Source of the DNA: Pseudoflavonifractor gallinarum
Lineage (GTDB): Bacteria > Bacillota > Clostridia > Oscillospirales > Oscillospiraceae
Direction of reading: 5' to 3'
Length of the DNA: 64,000 nt
NCBI RefSeq assembly: GCF_014982855.1
Contig: NZ_JADCKF010000005.1
Coordinates: 62,001 to 126,000 of the forward strand
Positions 1-8,291 of this stretch are shown here, in pieces; the first letter of the stretch is position 1; each line of letters starts with the position of its first letter. Made by a program: the position numbers and the translations under genes. Below the pieces are notes generated by a model. That model was given only the letters and a program-made list of their open reading frames with translations, searched no databases and was not told where the DNA came from.

Positions 1-842
1 CCGTTGCTGCTCTCACAGGGGGTCTCACCGGTGTTCATGAGGAGGAAGCAGCCGGTGCCGTAGGTATTTTTCGCCTCACCCGGGGAGAAGCAGCCCTGGC
101 CGAAGAGGGCGGCCTGCTGATCCCCGGCGATCCCGGCGATGGGCACCCTTACCCCCTGGAGGTCGGTATAGCCGTAGATGGCGCTGGAGTCCCGCACCTC
201 CGGGAGGATGGAGCGGGGGATGTCCAGGGCCTGGAGGAGGGTCTCATCCCAGCACAGGCGGCGGATGTCATAGAGCATGGTGCGGGAGGCGTTGGTGTAG
301 TCGGTGACGTGGACGGCGCCGCCGGTGAGTTTCCAGAGCAGCCAGGTGTCCACCGTGCCGAAGAGGAGGCGGCCCTGGTCGGCCAGAGCCCGGGCCCCCT
401 CCACATGGTCCAGCAGCCACTTGATCTTGGTGGCCGAGAAGTAGGCGTCGGGGACCAGTCCGGTGGTCCGCCGGATGTGCTCCCCCAGGCCCTGCTCCAG
501 CAGGGCGTCCACCATGGGGGCGGTGCGGCGGCACTGCCAGACGATGGCGTTGTGGATGGGGCGTCCGGTCTCCTTGTCCCAGAGGATGGTGGTCTCCCGC
601 TGGTTGGTGATGCCGATGGCGGCGATGTCGGCCGGGTCCACGCCGGACTGGGCCAGCACCTCCATCATGACGCTGTACTGGGAGGACCAGATCTCCATGG
701 CGTCGTGCTCCACCCAGCCCTCCCGGGGATAGTGCTGGGTGAACTCCTTCTGGGCGGTGCCCACGATGCGCTGCTCCCGGTCGAAGAGGATGGCGCGGGA
801 GCTGGTAGTGCCCTGATCCAGGGCCAGCAGATAGGTCGGCAT
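1..842 (-). CDS. glpK: glycerol kinase GlpK, N-terminal part (runs off window)
   Basis: Phosphorylates glycerol to sn-glycerol 3-phosphate with ATP in the cytoplasm. The frame is open from the window edge to an ATG at 842-840, about 280 residues, which is a little over half of a normal ~500-residue glycerol kinase. The N-terminus has the FGGY phosphate-binding loop [15 protein letters not shown]. Further in are the glycerol-kinase features [31 protein letters not shown] and [14 protein letters not shown] at the cut end. An AGGAGGG ribosome binding site precedes the ATG by about 7 bases. The glycerol-specific NQRETT segment argues against xylulokinase or another FGGY kinase. The C-terminal half lies outside the window. 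Confidence 0.95.
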   Translation of the reverse strand, partial: MPTYLLALDQGTTSSRAILFDREQRIVGTAQKEFTQHYPREGWVEHDAMEIWSSQYSVMMEVLAQSGVDPADIAAIGITNQRETTILWDKETGRPIHNAIVWQCRRTAPMVDALLEQGLGEHIRRTTGLVPDAYFSATKIKWLLDHVEGARALADQGRLLFGTVDTWLLWKLTGGAVHVTDYTNASRTMLYDIRRLCWDETLLQALDIPRSILPEVRDSSAIYGYTDLQGVRVPIAGIAGDQQAALFGQGCFSPGEAKNTYGTGCFLLMNTGETPCESSN

Positions 843-912
843 AAGATTCCCTCCTGAGTGCATATGGTTGTGCGTGGGGCGGCGGGGAAAAATGGCGTGT
901 TGATGGAACTTT

Positions 913-1332
913 TTACCCAACGATCACGTCAAAGTCTTTTGACTGCGTATCTTGTTCTCCTACCAGGGAGATAATGAGCTTGTTGGGAAGACAGATGATC
1001 TGCTCTCCGGCCTCGTCGATCCAGCCGGTGTGGACACAGTCCTGGCTGGGACAGTCGCTGTGGGAGATACGGACCCGGCGGCCGTCCAGTTCCAGCGTAA
1101 GGGGCCAGGGGGCGTTCACGTCCACATAGACGGGGGCGTCGGCCTCCTCCAGAGGATAGGAGCCGATCAGGGTGCCGTCCAGCCGGACCTCCACCGTCAG
1201 CTCCCCGGCCGGGGCGGGACGGAGCAGCCAGAGCAGCGCCAGCGCAGCGCACAGGACCAGCAGGACCACCAGAGCGTCCCCCGGAGCGGGGCGGAGGCGG
1301 TCAGCGGCGGACGATCTCGCAGGTGTAGCCAT
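913..1332 (-). CDS. NusG domain II-containing membrane-anchored protein
   Basis: About 139 residues. One N-terminal transmembrane segment ([18 protein letters not shown]) is followed by an extracytoplasmic NusG_II-type domain ending [25 protein letters not shown], with the two cysteines usual for this family. The ATG at 1332 is chosen over the one at 1347 because GAGGAGG lies 6-7 bases before it. The gene overlaps the end of apbE by about 30 bases, so the two are translationally coupled. NusG_II proteins commonly sit next to ApbE flavinyltransferases in Firmicutes. A role in extracytoplasmic flavin or electron-transfer assembly is inferred from that context only. Confidence 0.8.
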   Translation of the reverse strand: MATPARSSAADRLRPAPGDALVVLLVLCAALALLWLLRPAPAGELTVEVRLDGTLIGSYPLEEADAPVYVDVNAPWPLTLELDGRRVRISHSDCPSQDCVHTGWIDEAGEQIICLPNKLIISLVGEQDTQSKDFDVIVG

Positions 1333-2371
1333 GGGAGTCCTCCTCATTGTACAGGAACTGGTCCTCCAGTCCCTGGGTGATCAGGATGCGTCCGTCCTCC
1401 AGGCAGAGCACGCACTCAAAGGAGTTGTCCGCCCGCCAGAGCTCCAGCGCCTGCTCCGGCCCGGCCACGAACAGAGCGGTGGAGAGGGCGTCGGCCCGGG
1501 CGCCGTTGTCGGAGACCACCGTGACCGAGAGGATGCCGGTCTGGGCGGGATAGCCGGTCCGGGGGTCCAGAATGTGGTGGTAGGTGACGCCGTTCTCCTC
1601 AAAGTGCTGCTCATAGGCCCCCGAGGTGGACAGGGCCTGGTCGGACAGGGAGAGAAGCAGGATCTGCTGCTCCTCGTCCTGGGGGTCCTTGAGGGCCACC
1701 CGCCAGGGCTGGCCGGAGGGATTGTTCCCCACCAGGGTGATGGTGCTGGAGCCCAGATTCAGCAGGGCGGAGGAGACGTCGTACTCCCCCAGCAGCTCCA
1801 CCAGCCGGTCGGCGGTATACCCCTTGGCGATGCCGCCCAGATCCACCTCCATGCCGGAGCGGTCCAGCCGGGCGGTGTTCCCGGCGGTATCCACGTGGAG
1901 AGCGGCGCTGTCCACCAGGGGCAGGAGGGCCTCCAGCTCCCCTTCCGAGGGGAGGCGGTACTGCCCGGCGTCCCCGGTGCCGAAGCCCCAGGCGTCGATC
2001 ACCGGAGCCACGGTCACGTCAAAGGCGCCGGCGGTGGCCGACGTCTCCTCCAGCGCCAGGGAGAGCAGCTCCGTGGTCTCGGGAGAGAGGGGGACGTCGG
2101 TTCCGTCCCCGGCGTGGGCGTTGAGGCGGGCGATGTCGCTCTCGGACTGACTGCGGGAGAAGAGCCGGTCCAGCCGGTTGACCTCTTCCACCGCGGCAGA
2201 GAGGGCGTCCTCGGCCTCCTCGCCGGTGATCTGGAGGGTCATCAGGGTGTTCATGGCAAAAAATTGCCGCTGGGCCGGCTCTGCGGCGGAGGTCTCTCCG
2301 CCGGGGAGGGCGCAGGAGGAGAGCAGAAGCGCGGAGAGCAGGAAAAAGGTGGGGATGGCACGACTTGACAT
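1301..2371 (-). CDS. apbE: FAD:protein FMN transferase (ApbE lipoprotein)
   Basis: Transfers FMN from FAD to a Thr/Ser of extracytoplasmic flavoproteins. The 356-residue protein begins with a lipoprotein signal (FFLLSALLLSSC, lipobox Cys near residue 20). It then shows the ApbE pattern: AMNTLMTLQITG, FDVTVAPVIDAWGFG, EVDLGGIAKGYTADR, LLNLGSSTITLVG, and HHILDPRTGYPA with the metal-binding D and neighbouring residues. AGGAG lies 10 bases before the ATG. It is first in a two-gene unit with the NusG_II gene. No target flavoprotein (Rnf, Nqr or fumarate-reductase type) lies in the window, so its substrate is unknown. Confidence 0.93.
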   Translation of the reverse strand: MSSRAIPTFFLLSALLLSSCALPGGETSAAEPAQRQFFAMNTLMTLQITGEEAEDALSAAVEEVNRLDRLFSRSQSESDIARLNAHAGDGTDVPLSPETTELLSLALEETSATAGAFDVTVAPVIDAWGFGTGDAGQYRLPSEGELEALLPLVDSAALHVDTAGNTARLDRSGMEVDLGGIAKGYTADRLVELLGEYDVSSALLNLGSSTITLVGNNPSGQPWRVALKDPQDEEQQILLLSLSDQALSTSGAYEQHFEENGVTYHHILDPRTGYPAQTGILSVTVVSDNGARADALSTALFVAGPEQALELWRADNSFECVLCLEDGRILITQGLEDQFLYNEEDSHGYTCEIVRR

Positions 2372-2489
2372 AAAAAATAAACTCCTATGGGATAGATTCT
2401 GGAAAACAGAAGAAGAGAACCGGCTCTATTTTAGCACAGAAAAACAGGATGGGTAAAGAGCGCACTTGGGAATCCGGGGGTTTTTCTTG

Positions 2490-2518
2490 TTGCAAAAGGG
2501 GCTGTAATCTGCTAAAAT
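2490..2518 (+). promoter_or_regulatory. sigma-A type promoter for the 2563 membrane protein
   Basis: TTGCAA at 2490-2495, a 17-base spacer and TAAAAT at 2513-2518, ending 44 bases before the ATG. It lies in the divergent gap between apbE and the membrane protein gene. Confidence 0.6.
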
Positions 2519-2562
2519 ATACGAATGCGAGACGAATGCTGCATAGCACAGGAGATGAATAC

Positions 2563-3333
2563 ATGGATAAGAGAGAACGAGCGGAGCGGGCCAAGCAGGA
2601 GGAAGCGGCCATGAACCGGGTCCTCATCTGGATCGGCGGTTCGGTCGTGCTGGAGGCTCTGCTTTTGCTCCTCAATCGCTATTATGTCAATTATCAGGTA
2701 AAAGATATCGAGATCGCCATGGCGCTGCGGAACGTGTTCAGCGTGCTGGCGGTGGTCCTTCCGGTCTGTTTCCTGGGCTGTCTGGCCTGGTGGGTGACTT
2801 CCTGGAAGAAGGGGTCCCGTCGGGTGATGCCCCAGGTGCTGACCACCATAGCCGGAGTTCTGGCGGCCTGCGCCCTGATCGTGCATTTTTACGACAAGAC
2901 GGGTGTCAAGGCCCTGTATGTGGGTGTGCCCTGTCTGGCGGTGCTGGCCCTGATCTACTACCTCTATCAGCGGGAATTTTTCGTCATGTCCCTGATGAGC
3001 GGTGCCGGGCTGCTGGGCCTGTGGCTGCTCAACCGCCGTCTGGCCCATCCGATGGAGGTCTACGGGTATCTGGCGGTGGAGATCCTCTTCCTGGTAGCCG
3101 TGGCGGTCACGTCTCATCTGCTTCAGGAGCGTAACGGCGTGTTCCAGCGGGGCGACAAGCGCATGGTGCTCCTGCCCAAGGACGCCAACTACACCATGCT
3201 TTACGCCACCTGCCTGGTGGTGGCCCTCATCCAGGTGATCGGCCTGGTGATGGGGCCGATGATGCTCCTGTACGGGGTGCTCATCGTGTGGCTCCTGGCC
3301 ATGGCGGTCTACTACACCGTAAAGCTGATGTAA
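2563..3333 (+). CDS. polytopic membrane protein, function unknown
   Basis: 256 residues. A charged N-terminus (MDKRERAERAKQEEAAMNR) is followed by roughly seven to eight hydrophobic segments (for example VLIWIGGSVVLEALLLLLNRYY, VFSVLAVVLPVCFLGCLAWW and the C-terminal MLLYGVLIVWLLAMAVYYTVKLM). The start at 2563 is preferred over upstream in-frame starts because CAGGAG lies 8-9 bases ahead and a promoter ends at 2518. I see no catalytic motif. It resembles uncharacterised small Clostridia membrane proteins. It is transcribed alone, divergent from apbE, and ends at a strong bidirectional terminator. Confidence 0.75.
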   Translation: MDKRERAERAKQEEAAMNRVLIWIGGSVVLEALLLLLNRYYVNYQVKDIEIAMALRNVFSVLAVVLPVCFLGCLAWWVTSWKKGSRRVMPQVLTTIAGVLAACALIVHFYDKTGVKALYVGVPCLAVLALIYYLYQREFFVMSLMSGAGLLGLWLLNRRLAHPMEVYGYLAVEILFLVAVAVTSHLLQERNGVFQRGDKRMVLLPKDANYTMLYATCLVVALIQVIGLVMGPMMLLYGVLIVWLLAMAVYYTVKLM

Positions 3334-3349
3334 AATCGAATATGTATGA

Positions 3350-3385
3350 AAAGAGCCGGGATCGATTGCGATCCCGGCTCTTTTT
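3350..3385. terminator. bidirectional rho-independent terminator
   Basis: A perfect 14-16 bp stem (AAAGAGCCGGGATCG paired with CGATCCCGGCTCTTT, loop ATTG) followed by TTTTT on the plus strand and preceded by an A-run. It separates two convergent genes. Confidence 0.9.
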
Positions 3386-3396
3386 GTCTGGTTGAC

Positions 3397-5190
3397 TCAG
3401 CGCGAGGTGAGGGGCGCGGCCTCCAGGGGCGCGTAGTATTTCTGGCGGTACTCCTGGAACATGGCGTCAAACTCCTGGTCCTCACCGTGGTGCAGGGCGT
3501 GCATATAGGCGTGGGAGTCGGTCCGGATGAGCGCGTCGGCGGGGGAGGTCTCCCGGACGATGTAGAGGGCGATGTTGGAGCAGTGGTCGGAGATGCGCTC
3601 CAGGCTGATGAGCAGCTCCAGGAACTGGCTGCCCAGCTCCACGGTGCACTCGCCGTTTTTCAGGCGCTCGATGTGGCGGCTGCGCAGCTCGTCCCGCAGG
3701 AGGTCCACCACCTCTTCGATGGGCTCCACCTCCATGGCCAGATCGTGGGAGCGCTTGGTGTAGCACTCCAGCGCGCGGACGATGGTCTCCTCCACCGCGG
3801 AGGTCATGAGGCGCAGCTCCTGCTTGGCCGAGGGCGAAAAGACGATCCCACGGTCGTGGAGGAGGACGGCGCAGTCGGAGAGATTGACCGCATAGTCGCC
3901 GATGCGCTCAAAATCGGACAGGGTGTGGAGCAGCTCCGAGACCTTGGCGCTGTCCTCCGGGGAGAGGGAGGAGCGGTCGCTCAGGCGGACCAGGTAGTTG
4001 TCCAGCAGGCCCTCCAGCTTGTCCAGAGCGGCCTCGGTCTCCTGGAGGCGCTCTAACTTTTTGGAGTCAAAATGGTTGAGGAGCTCCACCGACAAGCGGT
4101 AGTTTTCCAGGGCGAAATGGCCCATCTGCACCACGGTATCGTGGGACTTTTCCAGGGCCAGGGAGGGGGTGGAGAGGAAGCGCTCATCCAGCACGGAGAC
4201 CTCCTTCTGGTCGGTATCGCCGGGGATGAGCCGCTCCACCAGGGTGACCAGCAGGCCGTTGAAGGGCAGGAGGAGGAGGGTACAGCCCACATTGAAGGCC
4301 AGGTGGAGGTTGGCGATGCTGCCCCGGTCCATCTGGGCGGTCCAGAAGGAGAAGTGGAACAGGGCGTTGCAGCCGTACAGCAGGATGAGGAAGAAGAGGG
4401 TGCCGATCACATTGAAGAGCAGGTGGATGCAGGCGGTGCGCTTGGCATTTTTGCTGGCGCCGATGCCGGAGAGCAGGGCGGTGACGCAGGTGCCGATGTT
4501 CTGTCCCATGATGAGGGGGATGGCGATGTGAAAGGTCACCACACCGGTGGAGGTCATGGCCTGCAAAATGCCCATGGAGGCGGAGGAGCTCTGGATCAGG
4601 GCGGTGACCAGCGCGCCTACCAGGACGCCCAGGAAGGGATTGGAGAAGGCCACGAAGAGCTCCTGGAATTCCGGCAGGTCCTGAAGGGGAGCCACTGCGC
4701 CCTCCAGGGTTTTCATTCCAATAAAGAGGAGGCCCAGACCCAGAATGATCTGCCCGATGATCTTTTTCCGTCCGCCCCGGAGGAACATGTAGAAGAGAAT
4801 GCCGATCACCGCCAGGATGGGACCCAGGGTGGCCGGCTTCAGCAGGAGCAGGAGGGGCTGATCGGAGGAGAGATCACCCAGACGGAGCAGCTGGGCGGTG
4901 ACTGTGGTGCCGATATTCGCGCCCATGATGATGCCCACGGTCTGCCGGAGCTTCATGATGCCGGCGTTGACGAAGCCCACGCACATGACGGTGGTGGCGG
5001 CCGAGCTCTGGATGAGTCCGGTGACCAGCGCCCCCAGAAGAACGCCCTTCCAGACGTTGCTGGTCAGACGCTCCAGAATGGACTCCAAACGTCCGCTGGA
5101 CAGTTTTTCCAGACCGTCGGTCATCGTGGACATTCCGAACAGGAATGTGGCAATGGCGCCCAGCATGGTAATGATGTCTGTGATCCCCAT
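3397..5190 (-). CDS. Na/Pi cotransporter family protein with PhoU-like tail
   Basis: 597 residues. Sodium-dependent phosphate transporter of the NptA/PNaS family in the cytoplasmic membrane. The N-terminal half carries two inverted Na/Pi repeats with the QSSAATTVM and QSSSASMGILQA signatures. Hydrophobic helices run to about residue 330. The C-terminal ~220 residues are a soluble helical PhoU-like domain (LLHTLSDFERIGDYAVNLS and LLISLERISDHCSNIALYI). The ATG at 5190 is preferred over a TTG at 5208 because GAGGGGG stands 9 bases before it. The fused PhoU-like domain is common in this family and may gate transport. It is a single gene closed by the shared terminator. Confidence 0.92.
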   Translation of the reverse strand: MGITDIITMLGAIATFLFGMSTMTDGLEKLSSGRLESILERLTSNVWKGVLLGALVTGLIQSSAATTVMCVGFVNAGIMKLRQTVGIIMGANIGTTVTAQLLRLGDLSSDQPLLLLLKPATLGPILAVIGILFYMFLRGGRKKIIGQIILGLGLLFIGMKTLEGAVAPLQDLPEFQELFVAFSNPFLGVLVGALVTALIQSSSASMGILQAMTSTGVVTFHIAIPLIMGQNIGTCVTALLSGIGASKNAKRTACIHLLFNVIGTLFFLILLYGCNALFHFSFWTAQMDRGSIANLHLAFNVGCTLLLLPFNGLLVTLVERLIPGDTDQKEVSVLDERFLSTPSLALEKSHDTVVQMGHFALENYRLSVELLNHFDSKKLERLQETEAALDKLEGLLDNYLVRLSDRSSLSPEDSAKVSELLHTLSDFERIGDYAVNLSDCAVLLHDRGIVFSPSAKQELRLMTSAVEETIVRALECYTKRSHDLAMEVEPIEEVVDLLRDELRSRHIERLKNGECTVELGSQFLELLISLERISDHCSNIALYIVRETSPADALIRTDSHAYMHALHHGEDQEFDAMFQEYRQKYYAPLEAAPLTSR

Positions 5191-5442
5191 TTGCGGTGGC
5201 CCCCTCAATTCTCCAAATCAAAACAAAATTCAGCGTGTCTTTTTTTATTATATACGTCTTTTTGCACAGCGTAAATGCTCGGAGGGGGGTGGGAAGAAAA
5301 AATTTCTGTTTCGAATAAAAGGGAAAGAGATATTTTGTCAAAATTAGTTCTTGCATATCAGGGCGATACATAGGGACTTGCACCGGGGGAATAGGATGGG
5401 ATGGAGCCCATACGCATTGTGACGGAAAGGGAGGAATGAAGC

Positions 5443-6150
5443 ATGATCCCGGCATGGATTGCCCTGATACTCAACGGGCTGTTTCTCACGCTTCGGCTTT
5501 CGGGAGGAGAGGGAGGGTCCTTTCCCAGACCTCTGAAGGCGGAGGAGGAGCAGGAATGTCTGGAGCGGATGGCGGCGGGAGATCTGGAGGCCCGCAACCG
5601 GCTGATCGAGCACAACCTGCGCCTGGTGGCCCACATCGTGAAAAAGTACTATACCCCCAACGGGGATCAGGACGACCTGATCTCCATCGGAACGATCGGA
5701 CTCATCAAGGGCATCACCACCTTCAAGCCGGACAAGAAGGTGCGCCTTGCCACCTATGCCAGCCGATGCATTGAAAATGAGATCCTGATGTATTTTCGCT
5801 CCCAGCGCAAGCTGCAGGGGGAGGTCTCCCTGTCGGACACGCTGGATGGGGACGGCGACAGCAATTCCCTCTCCATTTTGGACACCATCCGGGTGGATGA
5901 CAATATGCTGGAGGAGCTGGACACCCGGGATGCCTGCGCAAAGGTCCGCGCCTGCGTGGAGCAGTGCCTGGACGAGCGGGAGGCAATGGTCATCCGGATG
6001 CGCTATGGGCTGGCCCGCAGCCACCCCCTGACCCAGCGGGAGGTGGCCGCGCAGTGCGGCATCAGCCGCTCCTATGTATCCCGCATCGAAAAGAAGGCCC
6101 TCAAAAAGCTGGAGGCTGCCATGGAGAGCGGGAAGGGCGGCGTATCATAA
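5443..6150 (+). CDS. sigK: RNA polymerase sporulation sigma factor SigK (pro-sigma K), uninterrupted
   Basis: 235 residues. Late mother-cell sigma factor. A ~20-residue hydrophobic pro-sequence (AWIALILNGLFLTLRL) precedes FPRPLKAEEEQECLERM, matching the processed N-terminus of pro-sigma K. Region 2 follows (RNRLIEHNLRLVAHIVKKYY, DLISIGTIGLIKGITTF, ATYASRCIENEILMYFR). The region 4 helix-turn-helix is at the C-terminus (TQREVAAQCGISRSYVSRIEKKALKKL). GGGAGG precedes the ATG. The reading frame is continuous, so no skin-type prophage splits it. It marks the organism as an endospore former. It is convergent with the cysteine-rich gene. Confidence 0.95.
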   Translation: MIPAWIALILNGLFLTLRLSGGEGGSFPRPLKAEEEQECLERMAAGDLEARNRLIEHNLRLVAHIVKKYYTPNGDQDDLISIGTIGLIKGITTFKPDKKVRLATYASRCIENEILMYFRSQRKLQGEVSLSDTLDGDGDSNSLSILDTIRVDDNMLEELDTRDACAKVRACVEQCLDEREAMVIRMRYGLARSHPLTQREVAAQCGISRSYVSRIEKKALKKLEAAMESGKGGVS

Positions 6151-6158
6151 ATAATAGA

Positions 6159-6188
6159 AGCGCCGCAGGGATTCCTCCCTGCGGCGCT
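6159..6188. terminator. terminator after sigK
   Basis: Perfect 13-bp stem (AGCGCCGCAGGGA / TCCCTGCGGCGCT, loop TTCC) followed by CTCTCTTTG. It lies 9 bases after the sigK stop, between convergent genes. A second perfect 9-bp hairpin (ATGCCGTCC / GGACGGCAT) at 6211-6232 sits just beyond the end of the cysteine-rich gene. Confidence 0.8.
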
Positions 6189-6253
6189 CTCTCTTTGATA
6201 TGGGGTAAGTATGCCGTCCATAAGGACGGCATATCGGTGGATCAAGACCAGGA

Positions 6254-6580
6254 TCAGTCACAGCAGCTTCGGATTTCCTCTGCCAGCTCCCATCCGCAGC
6301 TGCGGGCCGCCTCGGCCAGGGCCCACCCACAGCTGCGGGCTTCCTCGGCCTGGGCGCATCCGCTGCCGCAGAGGAACGAGGGGACCGACACCCAGTAGGA
6401 AGAGGCGTAGCCGGAGCCGGAACTGCGGTTCCAGCCGGAGCAGGAGGCCGAGCTGGTGGAGCTGGAGCAGCCGCAGCCATTGGAACGGGCGGAGCCGCCG
6501 CCGCAGGAGCAGCCACAGCAGCCCGAGCAGCAGGAGCAGCGGGAACAGGAACGAAGCGCGTTGTTTCGATAGCAGCACAT
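6254..6580 (-). CDS. cysteine-rich small protein (19 Cys in 108 residues), unknown
   Basis: Starts MCCYRNNALRSCSRC. A GGGGGA ribosome binding site lies 8 bases before the ATG at 6580. The first 50 residues form a Cys/Ser/Gly tract with repeated CC, GC and SC pairs (SCCSGCCGCSCGGG, NGCGCSSSTSSASCSG), then a Trp/Tyr/Ser segment (SGWNRSSGSGYASSYW). The C-terminal 35 residues hold three copies of an ~11-residue unit, A(E/A)E(A/I)RSC(G/C), seen as EARSCGW, EAARSCGW and EEIRSCC. Nineteen cysteines is extreme for a cytoplasmic protein. Candidate roles are a cross-linked spore-coat protein (sigK is adjacent), a metal-binding protein, or a precursor of a Cys/Ser-modified peptide. No modification enzyme lies nearby. 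It sits downstream of the MocR gene in the same direction. Function not recognised. Confidence 0.6.
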   Translation of the reverse strand: MCCYRNNALRSCSRCSCCSGCCGCSCGGGSARSNGCGCSSSTSSASCSGWNRSSGSGYASSYWVSVPSFLCGSGCAQAEEARSCGWALAEAARSCGWELAEEIRSCCD

Positions 6581-6632
6581 AACGAGATTCCCCCATATCA
6601 GAGTACGGCGGGAAGGACCCGCCTGCACCATA

Positions 6633-8090
6633 CTATGGGAGGGAGGACGAAGAGGTGCGGCGCCCGGAGGGGCTGCCGGGAGAAAAGAAGGGCCGCCAGG
6701 CCGCGGCCAGCCGCTCCATGGCGGGGACCATGTCGGCGGGGTCCAGCCGTCCATAGCCCAGGACCAGGACGGGGCCGGGTGTATCCGGGGGCGTAATGGA
6801 GTAGGCGCTGAGCGGGGAGACCCCCACCCCGGCCTCCGCCGCGGCCTCTACCAGAGCACCCTCCGGAACGGGGGAGGACACCCGAAAGAGCAGGTGGAGC
6901 CCGGCCTCCATGCCGGCGAAGGAGCCCCACGCCAGGAGCCCGGCCCCCTTCGCCGCCGCCAGCAGGGCATCCCGGCGCTGGCAGTAGATGGTCCGCATGC
7001 GGCGGATGTGGCGCTCGAAGTGGCCCCGCTCCAGAAAACGGGCCAGGGTGTACTGTTCAAAGGAGGGGACCGTGGAGGAGTAGAGCCGGAATTCCTCCCG
7101 ATAGCGCCGGATCAGATGGGGCGGAAGGACCATATATCCGATACGGAGAGAGGGGGCCAAACTCTTGGCAAAGGTGTTGAGGTAGATGACCCGTTCATTC
7201 TTGTCCAGGCTCTGGAGGGCGGGGACGGGGCGGCCGTCAAAGCGGAACTCGCTGTCGTAGTCGTCCTCGATGATATACCGGTCGGGCTGCTCTCCGGCCC
7301 AGCGGAGGAGGGCCTCCCGCCGGGGCATGGACATAACGGTGCCCAGGGGAAAATGGTGGGAGGGGGTGACGTGGACCACCCGGGCGCCCGACCAGCGCAG
7401 GGCGTCGGTGCGCAGGCCCTCCCGATCCAGCGGAATGGGGCAGACCAGCGCGCCGGTGTGGGAGAGGATGCGCTGGACCTTCCGGTAGCCGGGGTCCTCC
7501 ACCGCCCATCCTCCGCCCCGGCCCAGGAGCTGGAAGAGCAGGGTGGTGAGATATTCCGCGCCGGCCCCCACCACGATCTGGTCCGGGTGGACGTCGATGC
7601 CCCGGAAGTCGTGGAGGTAGCGCACGATGGCCGCGCGCAGCGCCGGCACGCCCTGGGGGTGGGGGGAGGAGAGGAGGGCGCTGTCCTCCTCGCTGAGGAC
7701 CTCCCGCATCAGACGGGCCCAGGTGGAGAAGGGGAAGTGCTCCGTGTCCACGGCGTTGGTGGAAAAGTCATAGGGAAGAGGGGACACCTCCGCAGGCGCG
7801 GGTGGGGCGGGCGCAGAGGGAGCGGCCGGGGAAAGGGGACGCTCGGTCTCCTGGGACTGGACAAAGAAGCCCCGCTTGGCCTGGGTGTACACGTAGCCCT
7901 CGGCCAGCAGCTGTTCATAGGCGTTTTCCACCGTGATGACCCCCACCTTCAGGTGGGCGGCCAGGGCGCGCTTGGAGGGGAGGCGCTCCCCGGGGCGGAG
8001 AGCGCCCCCTTCGATCTCCCGGCGGATATGGCGGTAGATCTGTTCATACAGGGGCTGAGAAGCATTTGGGTCCAGGACAGGTGTGAGCAT
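6633..8090 (-). CDS. MocR/PdxR-type GntR regulator with aminotransferase domain
   Basis: 485 residues. N-terminal winged helix of the GntR family (residues ~8-75: QPLYEQIYRHIRREIEGG, LPSKRALAAHLKVGVITVENAYEQLLAEGY). A Pro/Ala-rich linker leads into a fold-type I aminotransferase domain with DDYDSEFRF and the PLP lysine in NTFAKSLAPSLRIGY. Such proteins are PLP-dependent transcription factors for PLP, GABA or amino-acid metabolism genes. Its target is unknown. Neighbours are the cysteine-rich gene downstream and the purine cluster upstream. It has its own promoter at 8141-8169, and the ygeY terminator separates it from ygeY. Confidence 0.9.
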   Translation of the reverse strand: MLTPVLDPNASQPLYEQIYRHIRREIEGGALRPGERLPSKRALAAHLKVGVITVENAYEQLLAEGYVYTQAKRGFFVQSQETERPLSPAAPSAPAPPAPAEVSPLPYDFSTNAVDTEHFPFSTWARLMREVLSEEDSALLSSPHPQGVPALRAAIVRYLHDFRGIDVHPDQIVVGAGAEYLTTLLFQLLGRGGGWAVEDPGYRKVQRILSHTGALVCPIPLDREGLRTDALRWSGARVVHVTPSHHFPLGTVMSMPRREALLRWAGEQPDRYIIEDDYDSEFRFDGRPVPALQSLDKNERVIYLNTFAKSLAPSLRIGYMVLPPHLIRRYREEFRLYSSTVPSFEQYTLARFLERGHFERHIRRMRTIYCQRRDALLAAAKGAGLLAWGSFAGMEAGLHLLFRVSSPVPEGALVEAAAEAGVGVSPLSAYSITPPDTPGPVLVLGYGRLDPADMVPAMERLAAAWRPFFSPGSPSGRRTSSSSLP

Positions 8091-8140
8091 GGCATTACCT
8101 CCCGATCCGGCGGCTGGAGCGCCCGGTCAAAGTTCACTCT

Positions 8141-8169
8141 ATTATAAAAGAAAGGATACCGGCCGGCAA
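8141..8169 (-). promoter_or_regulatory. promoter of the MocR-type regulator
   Basis: Reading the minus strand: TTGCCG (8169-8164), a 17-base spacer, and a consensus TATAAT (8146-8141), about 50 bases before the ATG. Confidence 0.65.
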
Positions 8170-8242
8170 GAGAAAGAAACTTCGTGCCGTGCTGCCAGAG
8201 GCGGCACATGGCAATGCTGCCGTGCTTCTGCACAGCAAAAAG

Positions 8243-8276
8243 CCGGGGGGCGCGGCCGCTTGGACCGCGCCCCCCG
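8243..8276 (-). terminator. terminator of ygeY
   Basis: Perfect 13-bp GC stem (CCGGGGGGCGCGG / CCGCGCCCCCCGG) followed on the minus strand by CTTTTTG. It starts 16 bases after the ygeY stop. Confidence 0.85.
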
Positions 8277-8291
8277 GACAGGGGATGTAAA

